Of a stretch of 64,000 nucleotides of DNA, positions 49,925-58,799 are shown piece by piece (position 1 is the first letter of the stretch; every line of letters begins with the position of its first letter). Below the pieces are notes generated by a model that saw only the letters and a program-made list of their open reading frames with translations, did no database searches and had not been told where the DNA came from. Both the position numbers and the translations under genes were made by a program. The stretch covers positions 1-64,000 of the forward strand of contig CAYNPH010000037.1 in assembly GCA_964399035.1 (NCBI GenBank), given 5' to 3'. The DNA is from WAOL01 sp964399035 (GTDB lineage: Archaea; Thermoproteota; Thermoprotei_A; Sulfolobales; NBVN01).

Positions 49925-52267
49925 ATGGTCTTAATAGAAGACCCATACACCTTAATTAGCAAGTGGTTGCATGCCAAGGAATTCCTGATCGTCGGCAAGG
50001 GGATTGCCAGGGCTGACGCGCTTGATAAGGCCTTAGGAACGGCTAAGTTCGTAGAGGACTACTTCCAGGAAGGGATGTTATTCGTTAAGCAGGTTCTGAG
50101 CACGGAGCCCCACGCCAAGATACTTAGGGTTAGGGATGAGGAAGCCCTCAAGGTTCCTAAGGTGGTTAAGGTATTCACAGCGAAGGACATCCCCGGCGAG
50201 AACCAGGTAGGGTACGCCCTACCCGACCAGCCCCTCATAGCTGAGGGTAAGGTCAGGTACCACGGCGAGCTCGTTGCTCTGGTGGCTGCCGAGGACATTG
50301 ACGCGGCATTACGTGCAGCTGAACTCGTTAAGGTCGACTACGATCCCCTGCCCTACGTCCTAGACCCGCTTGAGGCGCTTGAGCGTAAGGATGTCTTAGT
50401 GCATGAGGAGGTTGGGAGTAACATAGCTTTCAGGACAAAGGTTCGCAAGGGCAACATTGAGGAGGGCTTCAGCAAAGCGGACGTGATCGTGGAGAACGAG
50501 TACAGGACGCATCACCAGGACCACGTGTACCTGGAGACTGAGGGCGCGCTGGCGATCCCGGGCTTAGACGGTAGGTTAACCGTGGTGACGGCGGCCCAGT
50601 ACCCGCACCTAGCTCAGTCAATAATAGCTAGGGTGCTCGGCGTACCGGCATCCAACATTAAGGTGGTCGTGCCCTTCATGGGCGGGGGCTTCGGAGGCAA
50701 GGACGATGAAGGCCCGCTGACGGCGGCTAAGGCTGCCCTAGTAGCTCACCTAACGGGCAGGCCTGCCTTCATACTCTACACGCGTGAGGAGTCCTTAAGA
50801 ATGCACCCGAAGAGGGAGGCAACGATAATCAAGTACAAGTCCGGAGCAACTGAGGACGGTAAGCTCACAGCCATAGACGTCAAGATAATCCACGACACTG
50901 GCGCGTACGCGAACAGAGGCCCATTCATCCTATGGAGGGCCACCGTACACGCGTCAGGGCCTTACGAGGTTCCGCACGCTAGGGTGGAGGGCTACTGTGT
51001 GTACACGAACAAGGTGTATCAGGGATCCTTCAGAGGCTTCGGCAACCCGTCAGTGCAGTTCGCTGCCGAGATGCAGATGAATGAGCTGGCTAAGAAGCTC
51101 GGGATGGATCCGGTGGAGTTCAGGCTCAAGAACATGTTGAGGCCAGGCTCAAGAACGATAACTAACCAGCTGCTCGAGGAGTCCGTGGGTATCGCGGAAG
51201 CTGTCGAGAAGCTTGCTGAGAAGGTCAACTGGGCTAAGAGGAAGGCTGAGTGTGAGTCGTTCAAGGGCAGGTACAGGCGCGGCATAGGGATAGGTGTGGC
51301 GTGGCACGGAATAAGCACCAGCAGGGGGGTGCCTGACTGGTCGAACGCGTACGTGAAGATAGACAAGGACGGCTCAGTAACGATGTTCACGGGCATAGTG
51401 GAGATGGGTCAGGGATCACCGAACTCATCACACAGGCAGATAGTGGCTGAGATACTCGGCGCGCCACTAGAGAAGGTCAAGGTAGTGTTCGGCACGAGCG
51501 ACGCGCCGGACGCGGGAGCGACGCACGCGTCAAGAGGTACGAGCATAGGCGCGATAGGCGTGCTCGTGGCTGCCGCGAAAGTTAGGGAGAGGCTGAACAA
51601 GCTGGCCGCCGAGCTACTGGGCTGCAAGCCGGAGGACGTCGAGATCAAGGGAGGCGTGGTGAGGGCTAAGGGCGTTGAGGGCAAGGAGCTGAGCTGGGAC
51701 GAGCTAATCAAGCAGGCATACGCACGCGGCGTCGACCTATCAGCGACGGGCTACTTCTTCCTGCCCAAGGGCAAATTCAATGACGAGTTAGGGCAGGGGC
51801 AGGCGTACCCAGCCTTCAGCTACGTCGCCATGATCGCTGAGGTCGAGGTCGACACGTGGACAGGTAAGGTACGGGTGCTTAGGATCTGGCCCGCACTAGC
51901 TGCTGGCAGGATAATTAACCCGCAGCAGGTTGAGGGTCAGATAGAGGGTGCGGCGGTTCAGGGAATGGGTTACGTGCTGATGGAGCAGTTCGTGTTCGAC
52001 GAGAAGGGCAGGATACTGAACGCGGACATGACCGACTACGTGGTACCCACGGCGCTCGACATACCGGAGATAGAGAAGCCGGTGTACGTCGAGGACCTAT
52101 TCAAGTACGGGCCCTTCGGCGCTAAGGGCGTCGGCGAGATGGCGCTGATACCGGCGCCCGCAGCGATAGCCGGTGCAGTATCGCATGCGCTAGGGAAGCC
52201 AATAACTAAGCTACCCCTAACACCGGAGGCGGTTTACTTCGAATTAAGGAAAGGAGGTAGCACGTGA
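49925..52267 (+). CDS. Molybdenum hydroxylase large subunit, xanthine dehydrogenase family (copy B)
   Basis: A 780-residue Mo subunit, divergent from copy A. VPFMGGGFGGKDD is the canonical glycine motif near the molybdenum, SFRGFGNPS the substrate-pocket segment, VEMGQGSPN a cofactor-binding stretch (QG), and GAKGVGEMAL the catalytic Glu. ATG 49925 follows AGGTGAAG. Copy A and copy B share gene order but differ at the Mo pocket, suggesting two substrates or successive hydroxylations. Confidence 0.93.
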   Translation: MVLIEDPYTLISKWLHAKEFLIVGKGIARADALDKALGTAKFVEDYFQEGMLFVKQVLSTEPHAKILRVRDEEALKVPKVVKVFTAKDIPGENQVGYALPDQPLIAEGKVRYHGELVALVAAEDIDAALRAAELVKVDYDPLPYVLDPLEALERKDVLVHEEVGSNIAFRTKVRKGNIEEGFSKADVIVENEYRTHHQDHVYLETEGALAIPGLDGRLTVVTAAQYPHLAQSIIARVLGVPASNIKVVVPFMGGGFGGKDDEGPLTAAKAALVAHLTGRPAFILYTREESLRMHPKREATIIKYKSGATEDGKLTAIDVKIIHDTGAYANRGPFILWRATVHASGPYEVPHARVEGYCVYTNKVYQGSFRGFGNPSVQFAAEMQMNELAKKLGMDPVEFRLKNMLRPGSRTITNQLLEESVGIAEAVEKLAEKVNWAKRKAECESFKGRYRRGIGIGVAWHGISTSRGVPDWSNAYVKIDKDGSVTMFTGIVEMGQGSPNSSHRQIVAEILGAPLEKVKVVFGTSDAPDAGATHASRGTSIGAIGVLVAAAKVRERLNKLAAELLGCKPEDVEIKGGVVRAKGVEGKELSWDELIKQAYARGVDLSATGYFFLPKGKFNDELGQGQAYPAFSYVAMIAEVEVDTWTGKVRVLRIWPALAAGRIINPQQVEGQIEGAAVQGMGYVLMEQFVFDEKGRILNADMTDYVVPTALDIPEIEKPVYVEDLFKYGPFGAKGVGEMALIPAPAAIAGAVSHALGKPITKLPLTPEAVYFELRKGGST

Positions 52268-52282
52268 GCGGGGTGGTGAGGG

Positions 52283-53158
52283 ATGTTCTACAGGATACCC
52301 GAGATAAACTACTTCCGCGCCTCAACACTGGAGGAAGCACTGGAGCTAATCAGCAAGCTAGAAAGCGTTAAGGTATTGGCTGGAGGCTCAGACCTACTGA
52401 TAGACCTGAAGATCAGGAGGTACGAGGTGAAGAACGTAGTAGACATTTCAGGTATCAAGGAACTCAACTACGTCGAGGACCGCGGGGACCACGTAGTCAT
52501 AGGGGCAGCAACGAAGCTACAGGAAATCGTCGAGTCACCCATCATAGCGGCCAAGGCCCCCGTGCTCGCGGAGGCCGTGAACGAGATGGCGTCATGGCAG
52601 GTAAGGAACGTCGCCACCATAGGCGGTAACATATGTAACGCGTCACCAGCCGCGGACACCGCACCACCACTACTGGTGCTGAACGCTAGGCTACGCCTAG
52701 TTAGCCTGGGGGGTGAGCGCGAGGTACCGATAACGGAGTTCTTCCTAGGACCCAGGAAGACCGTGCTAAGGAAGGGTGAGTTACTGAAGGAGATAGTGGT
52801 GCCCTACGAGCGCGGTGCCGGAGCGTCATTCATTAAGTTAGGGAGGAGAAACGCCTTCACGCTATCGGTGGTGGCGGTAGCTACCCTAGTCAAGGTGAGG
52901 AACGGAATCTTCGACGACGTTAGGGTAGCGCTAAACTCCGTAGCACCTAAGCCCGTAAGGGCGGCGAGTGTGGAGAAGTTCCTGAAGAGCAGGGAGATAA
53001 GCATGAGCGCTATCGAGGAGGGCGCTAAGCGCGTACTACAGGACATATCACCGATTAGCGACGTGCGCGCATCCGCCGAGTACAGGAAGGAGATGTCGGT
53101 GGTGCTAACAAAGGAATCCCTCCTAAGATCCCTCGAGAGAGCGGGGGTTAAGCTGTAA
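52283..53158 (+). CDS. Molybdenum hydroxylase FAD-binding subunit (copy B)
   Basis: A 291-residue FAD subunit: AGGSDLLIDLK and TIGGNICNASPAADTAPPLL bind FAD. ELNYVEDRGDHVVIGAATKL is nearly identical to copy A. Start ATG 52283, 15 bp after the large subunit, with GGTGAGGG as ribosome site. Confidence 0.93.
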   Translation: MFYRIPEINYFRASTLEEALELISKLESVKVLAGGSDLLIDLKIRRYEVKNVVDISGIKELNYVEDRGDHVVIGAATKLQEIVESPIIAAKAPVLAEAVNEMASWQVRNVATIGGNICNASPAADTAPPLLVLNARLRLVSLGGEREVPITEFFLGPRKTVLRKGELLKEIVVPYERGAGASFIKLGRRNAFTLSVVAVATLVKVRNGIFDDVRVALNSVAPKPVRAASVEKFLKSREISMSAIEEGAKRVLQDISPISDVRASAEYRKEMSVVLTKESLLRSLERAGVKL

Positions 53159-53169
53159 GGAGGTGGTGA

Positions 53170-53637
53170 GTGGTGAAGGTCTCATTCATACTTAACGGGG
53201 AACCCGTAACCGTGGATGTTAAGCCCAACGAAATACTCCTAGACACCCTAAGGCTAAAGCTAAACATAAAGAGCGTTAAGAGGGGCTGTGAACGCGCCGA
53301 GTGCGGTGCGTGCACGGTGCTCGTGGACGGGAAGCCAACGTACTCCTGCAACCTACTGACAGCGCAGGTCGAGGGCAAGGAAGTAACGACGCTAGAGGGC
53401 TTAAGGGATGACCCCATCGTGAAGGAGCTAACGAGTAAGTTCGTGGAGCACGGCGCCATCCAGTGCGGCTTCTGCACGCCTGGATTCATAATAACGGCGT
53501 ACGCGCTGCTGAAGTCAGGCAAGGAACTAACGCCAGAGAACGTGAAGAAGATGCTTGAGGGCAACATCTGCAGGTGCACGGGCTACAAGAAGATCATTGA
53601 GGCAGTCACGGCGGCTGCTGAGGCGCTTAAGAAGTAA
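53170..53637 (+). CDS. Molybdenum hydroxylase small subunit, 2x[2Fe-2S] (copy B)
   Basis: A 155-residue iron-sulfur subunit: GCERAECGACTVLVDG for the first cluster; CGFCTPGF and GNICRCTGYKKI for the second. Start at GTG 53170 or 53173, following GGAGGTGGTGAG. A T-rich AATTTTTATT just after the stop (53640-53649) may terminate the operon. Confidence 0.93.
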   Translation: MVKVSFILNGEPVTVDVKPNEILLDTLRLKLNIKSVKRGCERAECGACTVLVDGKPTYSCNLLTAQVEGKEVTTLEGLRDDPIVKELTSKFVEHGAIQCGFCTPGFIITAYALLKSGKELTPENVKKMLEGNICRCTGYKKIIEAVTAAAEALKK

Positions 53638-53718
53638 TGAATTTTTATTACGTCACCGCGTTTAACTCAAAATATTTTTAATCTCACCTCACAACTCCCT
53701 CAAGGTGATGAGTGAGTC

Positions 53719-55077
53719 ATGGCCGGAGGCAACATATTAATTCGCGGCGGAACCCTGATACTCCCTCATCACGAACCATTCAAGGCGGACATTAAGATCC
53801 TGGATGGGAAGGTTGTCGCCATAGGCGCGTCACTCAGTAAGGAAGGTGTTGATGAAGTCATAGATGCTACGGGAATGTACGTGCTCCCAGGCGTGGTGGA
53901 CGAGCACGTACACATGCGTGAACCAGGGCTAACGTACAAGGACGACTTCACCCACGGGACCTCCGGCGCGGCCGTCGCCGGCGTAACCACCGTGCTCGAG
54001 ATGCCCAACACTAAGCCGCCCGTGGAGAGCGCCTCCATACTGAGGCAGAAAGCTGAGTTACTGAGTAGTAAGGCGTACGTGGACTTCGGCCTCTATGGAG
54101 TCATACATAATGCGAACGTCCATGAGTTCGAGGACATCGTAGCGGAAGGGGCCGTCGGGTTTAAGGTGTTCTTAGGCCCCACCACCGGGAACATACCGCC
54201 CCCGGACGATGGTTCACTCTACGAAGCCCTAACCAAGTCAGCCAAGCTGGGTGTGCCGCTAGCGTTCCACGCGGAGAATGCCGACCTGGTGAAGTACTTC
54301 ACCGAGAAGGTCAAGGCGTCCGGCAGGGACGACCCAGCAGCGCACGAGGCCGCAAGGCCCCCGATATGTGAGGAGGAGTCGATAAACAAGCTAATACTCC
54401 TATCCAGGAGAACCGGCGGGAGGGTACACATAGTCCACATGGCGGCTAAGGAAGGTGTCGAGCTACTTAGGGTTGCGAGGGCTAGAGGCCTGAACGTTAC
54501 GGGTGAAACCTGCCCCCATTACCTACTACTGAACTCCAACGATTACCTCAAGTACGGGACAGCGATCAAGGTGAACCCACCGATAAGGGGTAAGGAACAC
54601 CAGGAAGCACTATGGAAGGCCGTGCTAGACGGAACCATAAGCACCCTAGGCTCGGATCACGCCCCACACGCAGAACACGAGAAACGCGGTAACGTGTGGG
54701 AATGCGCGGCTGGCTTCACAGGCGTGCAAACGTTCCTCCCGCTAATGATCCACCAGGCCCTAACAGGCAAGCTACCCCTGCAGAAGATACCTGAGTTAAT
54801 GAGTGAAGCGCCAGCAAAGCTCTTCGGGATATGGCCCAGGAAGGGAGCCCTAATGGTGGGGTCGGACGGGGACGTAGTGATAGTTGACCCGAACGGGGAA
54901 ACAGCAATCACTAGGGAGTGGCTGAGGGCTAAGTACCCGATAAGCCCCTTCATCGGGTGGAGACTTAAGGGAGCAATCAAGTACACCATACTACGCGGAA
55001 CGATCATAGCTAAAGACTACGAGCTAGTCGTAGATAAGCCCATCGGTGAGTGGGTCAAGCCCCTGAGGAAGCCCTAA
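53719..55077 (+). CDS. Dihydroorotase/allantoinase-type cyclic amidohydrolase
   Basis: A 452-residue class I amidohydrolase. VLPGVVDEHVHMREPG carries the HxH metal pair, VGFKVFLGP the lysine that is carboxylated, GETCPHYLLL and VHIVHMAA the metal histidines, GSDHAPH the catalytic Asp. Genuine dihydroorotase (pyrimidine synthesis, with pyrB in the window) and allantoinase or hydantoinase (purine breakdown, with the hydroxylases) share these motifs; SPFIGWRLKGAIKYTILRG near the C-terminus occurs in both. ATG 53719 after AAGGTGATG; own TATA-like ATATTTTTAA upstream. Confidence 0.82.
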   Translation: MAGGNILIRGGTLILPHHEPFKADIKILDGKVVAIGASLSKEGVDEVIDATGMYVLPGVVDEHVHMREPGLTYKDDFTHGTSGAAVAGVTTVLEMPNTKPPVESASILRQKAELLSSKAYVDFGLYGVIHNANVHEFEDIVAEGAVGFKVFLGPTTGNIPPPDDGSLYEALTKSAKLGVPLAFHAENADLVKYFTEKVKASGRDDPAAHEAARPPICEEESINKLILLSRRTGGRVHIVHMAAKEGVELLRVARARGLNVTGETCPHYLLLNSNDYLKYGTAIKVNPPIRGKEHQEALWKAVLDGTISTLGSDHAPHAEHEKRGNVWECAAGFTGVQTFLPLMIHQALTGKLPLQKIPELMSEAPAKLFGIWPRKGALMVGSDGDVVIVDPNGETAITREWLRAKYPISPFIGWRLKGAIKYTILRGTIIAKDYELVVDKPIGEWVKPLRKP

Positions 55078-55382
55078 CGTTAATCATGGTTATTTACAAA
55101 GGCCAGAAAGTTATACACGTCAAACTTACTCTAAATAATTTTTGTCAACTTAAGCATAATTATAAATAAAATTCAAAAAGTAGTAATTAAGTAATGACAT
55201 CCCACCTAAAACCCATGAATTCTTATCATCCATCACCGAGAACCCGATATAAATGCTTTACCTATTAATGTAATCAATTACGGCTTCATTCTCGTGCCCA
55301 CCTAAAAATAAATTGACGTGATTAACGAAAAATCAGAAAAATTTATTTCTTTCAACAAGACACACTTACCCGTGGTGTTGCC
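55078..55382. other. AT-rich intergenic region before the Liv operon
   Basis: 305 bp without a credible gene. It holds T-rich stretches suitable for termination (around 55138-55144), an inverted repeat GTAAT-CA-ATTAC (55270-55281), a TATA-like CGATATAAATG near 55247, and AAAATTTATTT (55337-55347), which is the best TATA for the binding-protein gene starting at TTG 55383. Confidence 0.5.
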
Positions 55383-56777
55383 TTGAGATTAGTCTCAAGA
55401 AAAGCCATATCAAAAACTGCATCTGCGGCCATAATTGTAATAATAATAATTGCTATAATAGCGGGAGGGCTGGCTTGGTGGCAGACCCAACAGAAACCAC
55501 AAACCACTACCTCAAGCCCCACTACCTCCACTACTCAAACCTCCAGCACTTCTGCCACGGCAACTAAGCCCAAGATCAGCGTGATTAAGATCGGCTTAAT
55601 AGAGCCACTCACCGGAAGGCACGCGGTCTTCGGCATCGAGGCTAAGGAAGCCGCAGAGCTAATTGTGAACGTAATTAACAATGAGTTAGGAGGGATTAAG
55701 TCCCTCGGCGGCGCCAAGATCCAGCTAGTGGTTCAGGACGCTGGCGAGACCCCCGACGATGCTAGGCTTGCCGCCGAGAAGCTAATCACTCAGGAGCACC
55801 CAGTGATAGTTATCGGTGCCTACATTAGTAGGCTAACCGCAGCTGTTGCTGAGGTCACCGAGAAGAACCACGTGATCCTCTTCATGGACGGCCTCGTCGA
55901 CTCACTAACGCAGCAGGGCTGGAAGTACGTCTTCAGGGTAGCCCCCAAGGCAAGCGCCCACGGTAAGTCCGCCGTCGACTTCATACTGGACATGGCTAAG
56001 AAGAAGGGCCTTAAGGTCAAGACAGCTGTCGTGCTGAACGAGGACTCCATCTTCGGCACCTACACCGCTGAGGGCGCCGTGCTCGAACTAACCAAGAACG
56101 GCGTTAGGGTGTTAGACCACATAACGTACCCCTACACGATAACGGACTTCAGCTCAATAATCAACAAGATCAAGGCAGATAATCCCGACATCATAATATC
56201 CGTGCCGTACTTCCATGACGGCGTGCTCTTCGCCAAAGCCATCCAAGCCGCTAACATCCACCCGATGTTCATAGCTGGTGCAGGAGCCTGTGGCTACACC
56301 GACCCAGACTCCATTAAGGCGGCTGGTAAGGCAGTGCTTTACTACACCAACACCTACAGCTACAACCCGTACAGGCAGACCGAGTGGAATAAGAAGATCG
56401 TGAAGATGTTCGAGGACAAGTACCACAAGCTACCCACCGAGGCTGCCGGCATTATCTTCTACTCAATGATGACTATTTACGAGGCCCTCGAGAAGGCTGG
56501 CCAGATGTACCCGAATGACCCGCTTAACCCAGATAACCTAAGGAAGGTTCTACTATCCCTAGACCTAACTGACAATAATAGCATAGCCGCCCAGCTATAC
56601 CCGACAGGCCACATTAAGTTCGCCCCCAACGGCGACAACATCTACGCCGGCACAGCCGTCCTGCAGGTGCAGATGATAAACGGTAAGGAGACCCCAGTCC
56701 TAGTGTGGCCTGAGCCACAGCCAGGTGTGGAGCCAGTCTTCCCGAGACCCGACTGGCAGGGCTCAAGCGGTGGGTAG
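55383..56777 (+). CDS. livK: Branched-chain amino acid-type ABC transporter binding protein
   Basis: A 464-residue LivJ/LivK-type receptor. The N-terminus LVSRKAISKTASAAIIV followed by a long hydrophobic stretch resembles a class III signal with cleavage after RKA; a Thr/Ser linker (about residues 36-60) leads to the receptor: IKIGLIEPLTGRHAVFGIEAKEA, VVQDAGETPDDARLAAEKLI, VIVIGAYISRLTAAVAEV. Ligand could be amino acids, urea, amides or purines. TTG 55383. Confidence 0.88.
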   Translation: MRLVSRKAISKTASAAIIVIIIIAIIAGGLAWWQTQQKPQTTTSSPTTSTTQTSSTSATATKPKISVIKIGLIEPLTGRHAVFGIEAKEAAELIVNVINNELGGIKSLGGAKIQLVVQDAGETPDDARLAAEKLITQEHPVIVIGAYISRLTAAVAEVTEKNHVILFMDGLVDSLTQQGWKYVFRVAPKASAHGKSAVDFILDMAKKKGLKVKTAVVLNEDSIFGTYTAEGAVLELTKNGVRVLDHITYPYTITDFSSIINKIKADNPDIIISVPYFHDGVLFAKAIQAANIHPMFIAGAGACGYTDPDSIKAAGKAVLYYTNTYSYNPYRQTEWNKKIVKMFEDKYHKLPTEAAGIIFYSMMTIYEALEKAGQMYPNDPLNPDNLRKVLLSLDLTDNNSIAAQLYPTGHIKFAPNGDNIYAGTAVLQVQMINGKETPVLVWPEPQPGVEPVFPRPDWQGSSGG

Positions 56778-56790
56778 GCTAACCTTAAAA

Positions 56791-56803
56791 TATTTTTGTT
56801 TTT
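56791..56803 (+). terminator. U tract after the Liv binding-protein gene
   Basis: TATTTTTGTTTTT, 14 bp after the stop. Likely a terminator or attenuator separating the abundant binding protein from the membrane genes. Confidence 0.45.
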
Positions 56804-56834
56804 GAACTGTAAAGTCAATAAAAATTGCTTGAAT

Positions 56835-56899
56835 CCCGCCGTGTGCGGGCTGAATAACTACGTTCGCACGTAACCCGTGTGCGGTAAACGATGTGCGGC
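56835..56899 (+). repeat. Repeated GTGTGCGG words and hairpin before livH
   Basis: CCGTGTGCGG occurs at 56839-56848 and 56875-56884 (36 bp apart) and ATGTGCGG near 56890. CCCGC (56835-56839) and GCGGG (56845-56849) can form a 5-bp hairpin. Purpose unknown. Confidence 0.4.
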
Positions 56900-56938
56900 G
56901 TGACCCACGCGAAGGTAAGGGTGATGGGTGGGTAAGAA

Positions 56939-57808
56939 ATGATCGACCCGATAATAGTGGTGGCAAACATAATAGATGGAATACTAATGGGCCTGCTCTA
57001 CGCTCTTGTGGCCCTTGGTTTATCACTGATATTCGGCTTAATGGACATAATTAACTTCGCCCACGGGGACTTCGTCATGATTAGCGCGTACTTAGCGTGG
57101 ATATTAGCGATGAACTTCATGGTTGACCCCTCAGTAACAGCATTCGTAACGGTTCCGCTGTTCTTCGTTATCGGCCTAGCGATCTACAAGGTAATAATAG
57201 AGCCAATACTCGGTGCCGAGCCCCTAATCCAGATAGCGGTGACGGTGGGTCTGGGCTTCGTGCTCCAGAACATAGCCCTAGCGGTGTTCCATGCCGAGCC
57301 CAGGTCGTACCCGGCACCAGCGCTTAACTTCGGCATTAACATAGGCCCAATAACGCTTGTCGCGGCCAAGCTCGTGGCCGCCGCAGTCAGCCTAGTGTCT
57401 CTGTTCCTGATACACTACATGCTGACTAAGACGAAGTTCGGCCTAGCGATCAGGGCGACCTCAGCGAACAGGATGGTGGCCCCACTCATGGGCATTAACG
57501 TCGGTAAGGTGTACGCGGTGGTCTTCGGCCTCGGCATAGCGCTCACAGCTCTCGGCGCGGCCCTCTACATGACGTGGGGTCAGGTCGACCCGTACCTGGG
57601 TGCGTCCTTCAGCTTACTGTCATGGGTCATAGTAGCTATGGGTGGGTTAGGCGGCGTCATAGGGGTACTGGCATCTGGTCTAATAGTTGGTGTTCTCGAG
57701 GCGCTTGGAAGCACCTTCATAACGCCGAGCGCTAGGATGGCCGTAGTGTACTTGGCGTTCTTCCTGCTGCTGTGGTTCAGGCCGAGAGGGCTCTTCGCTA
57801 GGAGGTGA
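56939..57808 (+). CDS. livH: Branched-chain amino acid-type ABC transporter permease LivH
   Basis: A 289-residue membrane protein: GILMGLLYALVALGLSLIFGLMDIINFAHGDFVMI is split over the conserved LivH opening, RATSANRMVAPLMGINVGKVYA is the ATPase-coupling loop, and it ends with LLWFRPRGLFARR. Eight or so membrane segments. ATG 56939; the upstream 161 bp contain the U tract and repeats. Confidence 0.92.
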   Translation: MIDPIIVVANIIDGILMGLLYALVALGLSLIFGLMDIINFAHGDFVMISAYLAWILAMNFMVDPSVTAFVTVPLFFVIGLAIYKVIIEPILGAEPLIQIAVTVGLGFVLQNIALAVFHAEPRSYPAPALNFGINIGPITLVAAKLVAAAVSLVSLFLIHYMLTKTKFGLAIRATSANRMVAPLMGINVGKVYAVVFGLGIALTALGAALYMTWGQVDPYLGASFSLLSWVIVAMGGLGGVIGVLASGLIVGVLEALGSTFITPSARMAVVYLAFFLLLWFRPRGLFARR

Positions 57809-58797
57809 GGGCGATGATGGGTGCCGAGTTCAAGAAGTACTTCATAACACTGGCAGTACTCACCGTGGTGCTGGCGTTAGTCCCCTTCGCCCTAGGCTTT
57901 AATCAGTACTACATACTGCTCGCCGCGACCTCACTGATATTCGCGGTGTTCGTGGTCGCGTGGAACATCATAGGCGGGTACGCTGGCCAGCTGGACCTAG
58001 CGCCGATAGCGTACGTGGGCATAGGCGGTATAGTGGCTGCGCAGCTCCTCAAGTACTACGGGATAACGCCCTGGGTAGGGATGTTCATCGGTGCTGGGGC
58101 GTCAATGCTGCTCGCGGCCGCGATAGGGTACCCGACGTTCAGGTTCGGGATTAAGGAAGTGTGGTACGCGTTGCTGACCGCCTCCCTAGTGGTGATACTC
58201 AACAACATAGCGCACCTGCCCCAGTTCCTGGGATCCCTCGACCACTACTTACCGGCTAAGACCGGGTGGTACTACCTGATATTCACTGACTACCAGAACC
58301 TCTACTACGTGATACTGGCGGTGCTAGTTGCGACAATAGCGATTAACCTGAAGATCAGCAACTCGAAGACAGGGTATTACTTAAGGGCTATTAGGGAGGA
58401 CGAGCTGGCTGCCGAGGCCCTAGGGATTGACGTGAGGAAGTACAAGCTAAAGGCGCTAATGACGTACGCAGGCATAATGGGGTTCACGGGGTACCTCTAC
58501 ATAGTGTTGCAGGGCACGTACTCTTACCACACTTTCGACTCACCGACCTCATTAACGATAGCGATCATGGGCATCATAGGTGGTTTAGGGTCGGTGGCCG
58601 GTGCGTTCACGTCAGCGATATTCCTGAAGACCGTGGAGGAGTACTTAAGGAGCACGATAGGGGCGATGATTCCCGGCCTCTACCTACTGATCTACGGGAT
58701 CCTACTCATAGTGGTCGGCATATTCAAGCCCGAAGGCATCGCCGCCCTCTTCAACTGGGTGAAGAAGAAAATCGGGTTTGACAGGAGGGGTGCTTAG
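57805..58797 (+). CDS. livM: Branched-chain amino acid-type ABC transporter permease LivM
   Basis: A 330-residue permease with the LivM hallmarks AWNIIGGYAGQLDLAPIAYVGIG and the coupling loop LRAIREDELAAEALGIDVRKYKLKAL. GTG 57805 overlaps the livH stop; ATG 57814, five bases after GGAGGTGA, is a better-placed alternative. Confidence 0.92.
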   Translation: MRAMMGAEFKKYFITLAVLTVVLALVPFALGFNQYYILLAATSLIFAVFVVAWNIIGGYAGQLDLAPIAYVGIGGIVAAQLLKYYGITPWVGMFIGAGASMLLAAAIGYPTFRFGIKEVWYALLTASLVVILNNIAHLPQFLGSLDHYLPAKTGWYYLIFTDYQNLYYVILAVLVATIAINLKISNSKTGYYLRAIREDELAAEALGIDVRKYKLKALMTYAGIMGFTGYLYIVLQGTYSYHTFDSPTSLTIAIMGIIGGLGSVAGAFTSAIFLKTVEEYLRSTIGAMIPGLYLLIYGILLIVVGIFKPEGIAALFNWVKKKIGFDRRGA

Positions 58798-58799
58798 CC

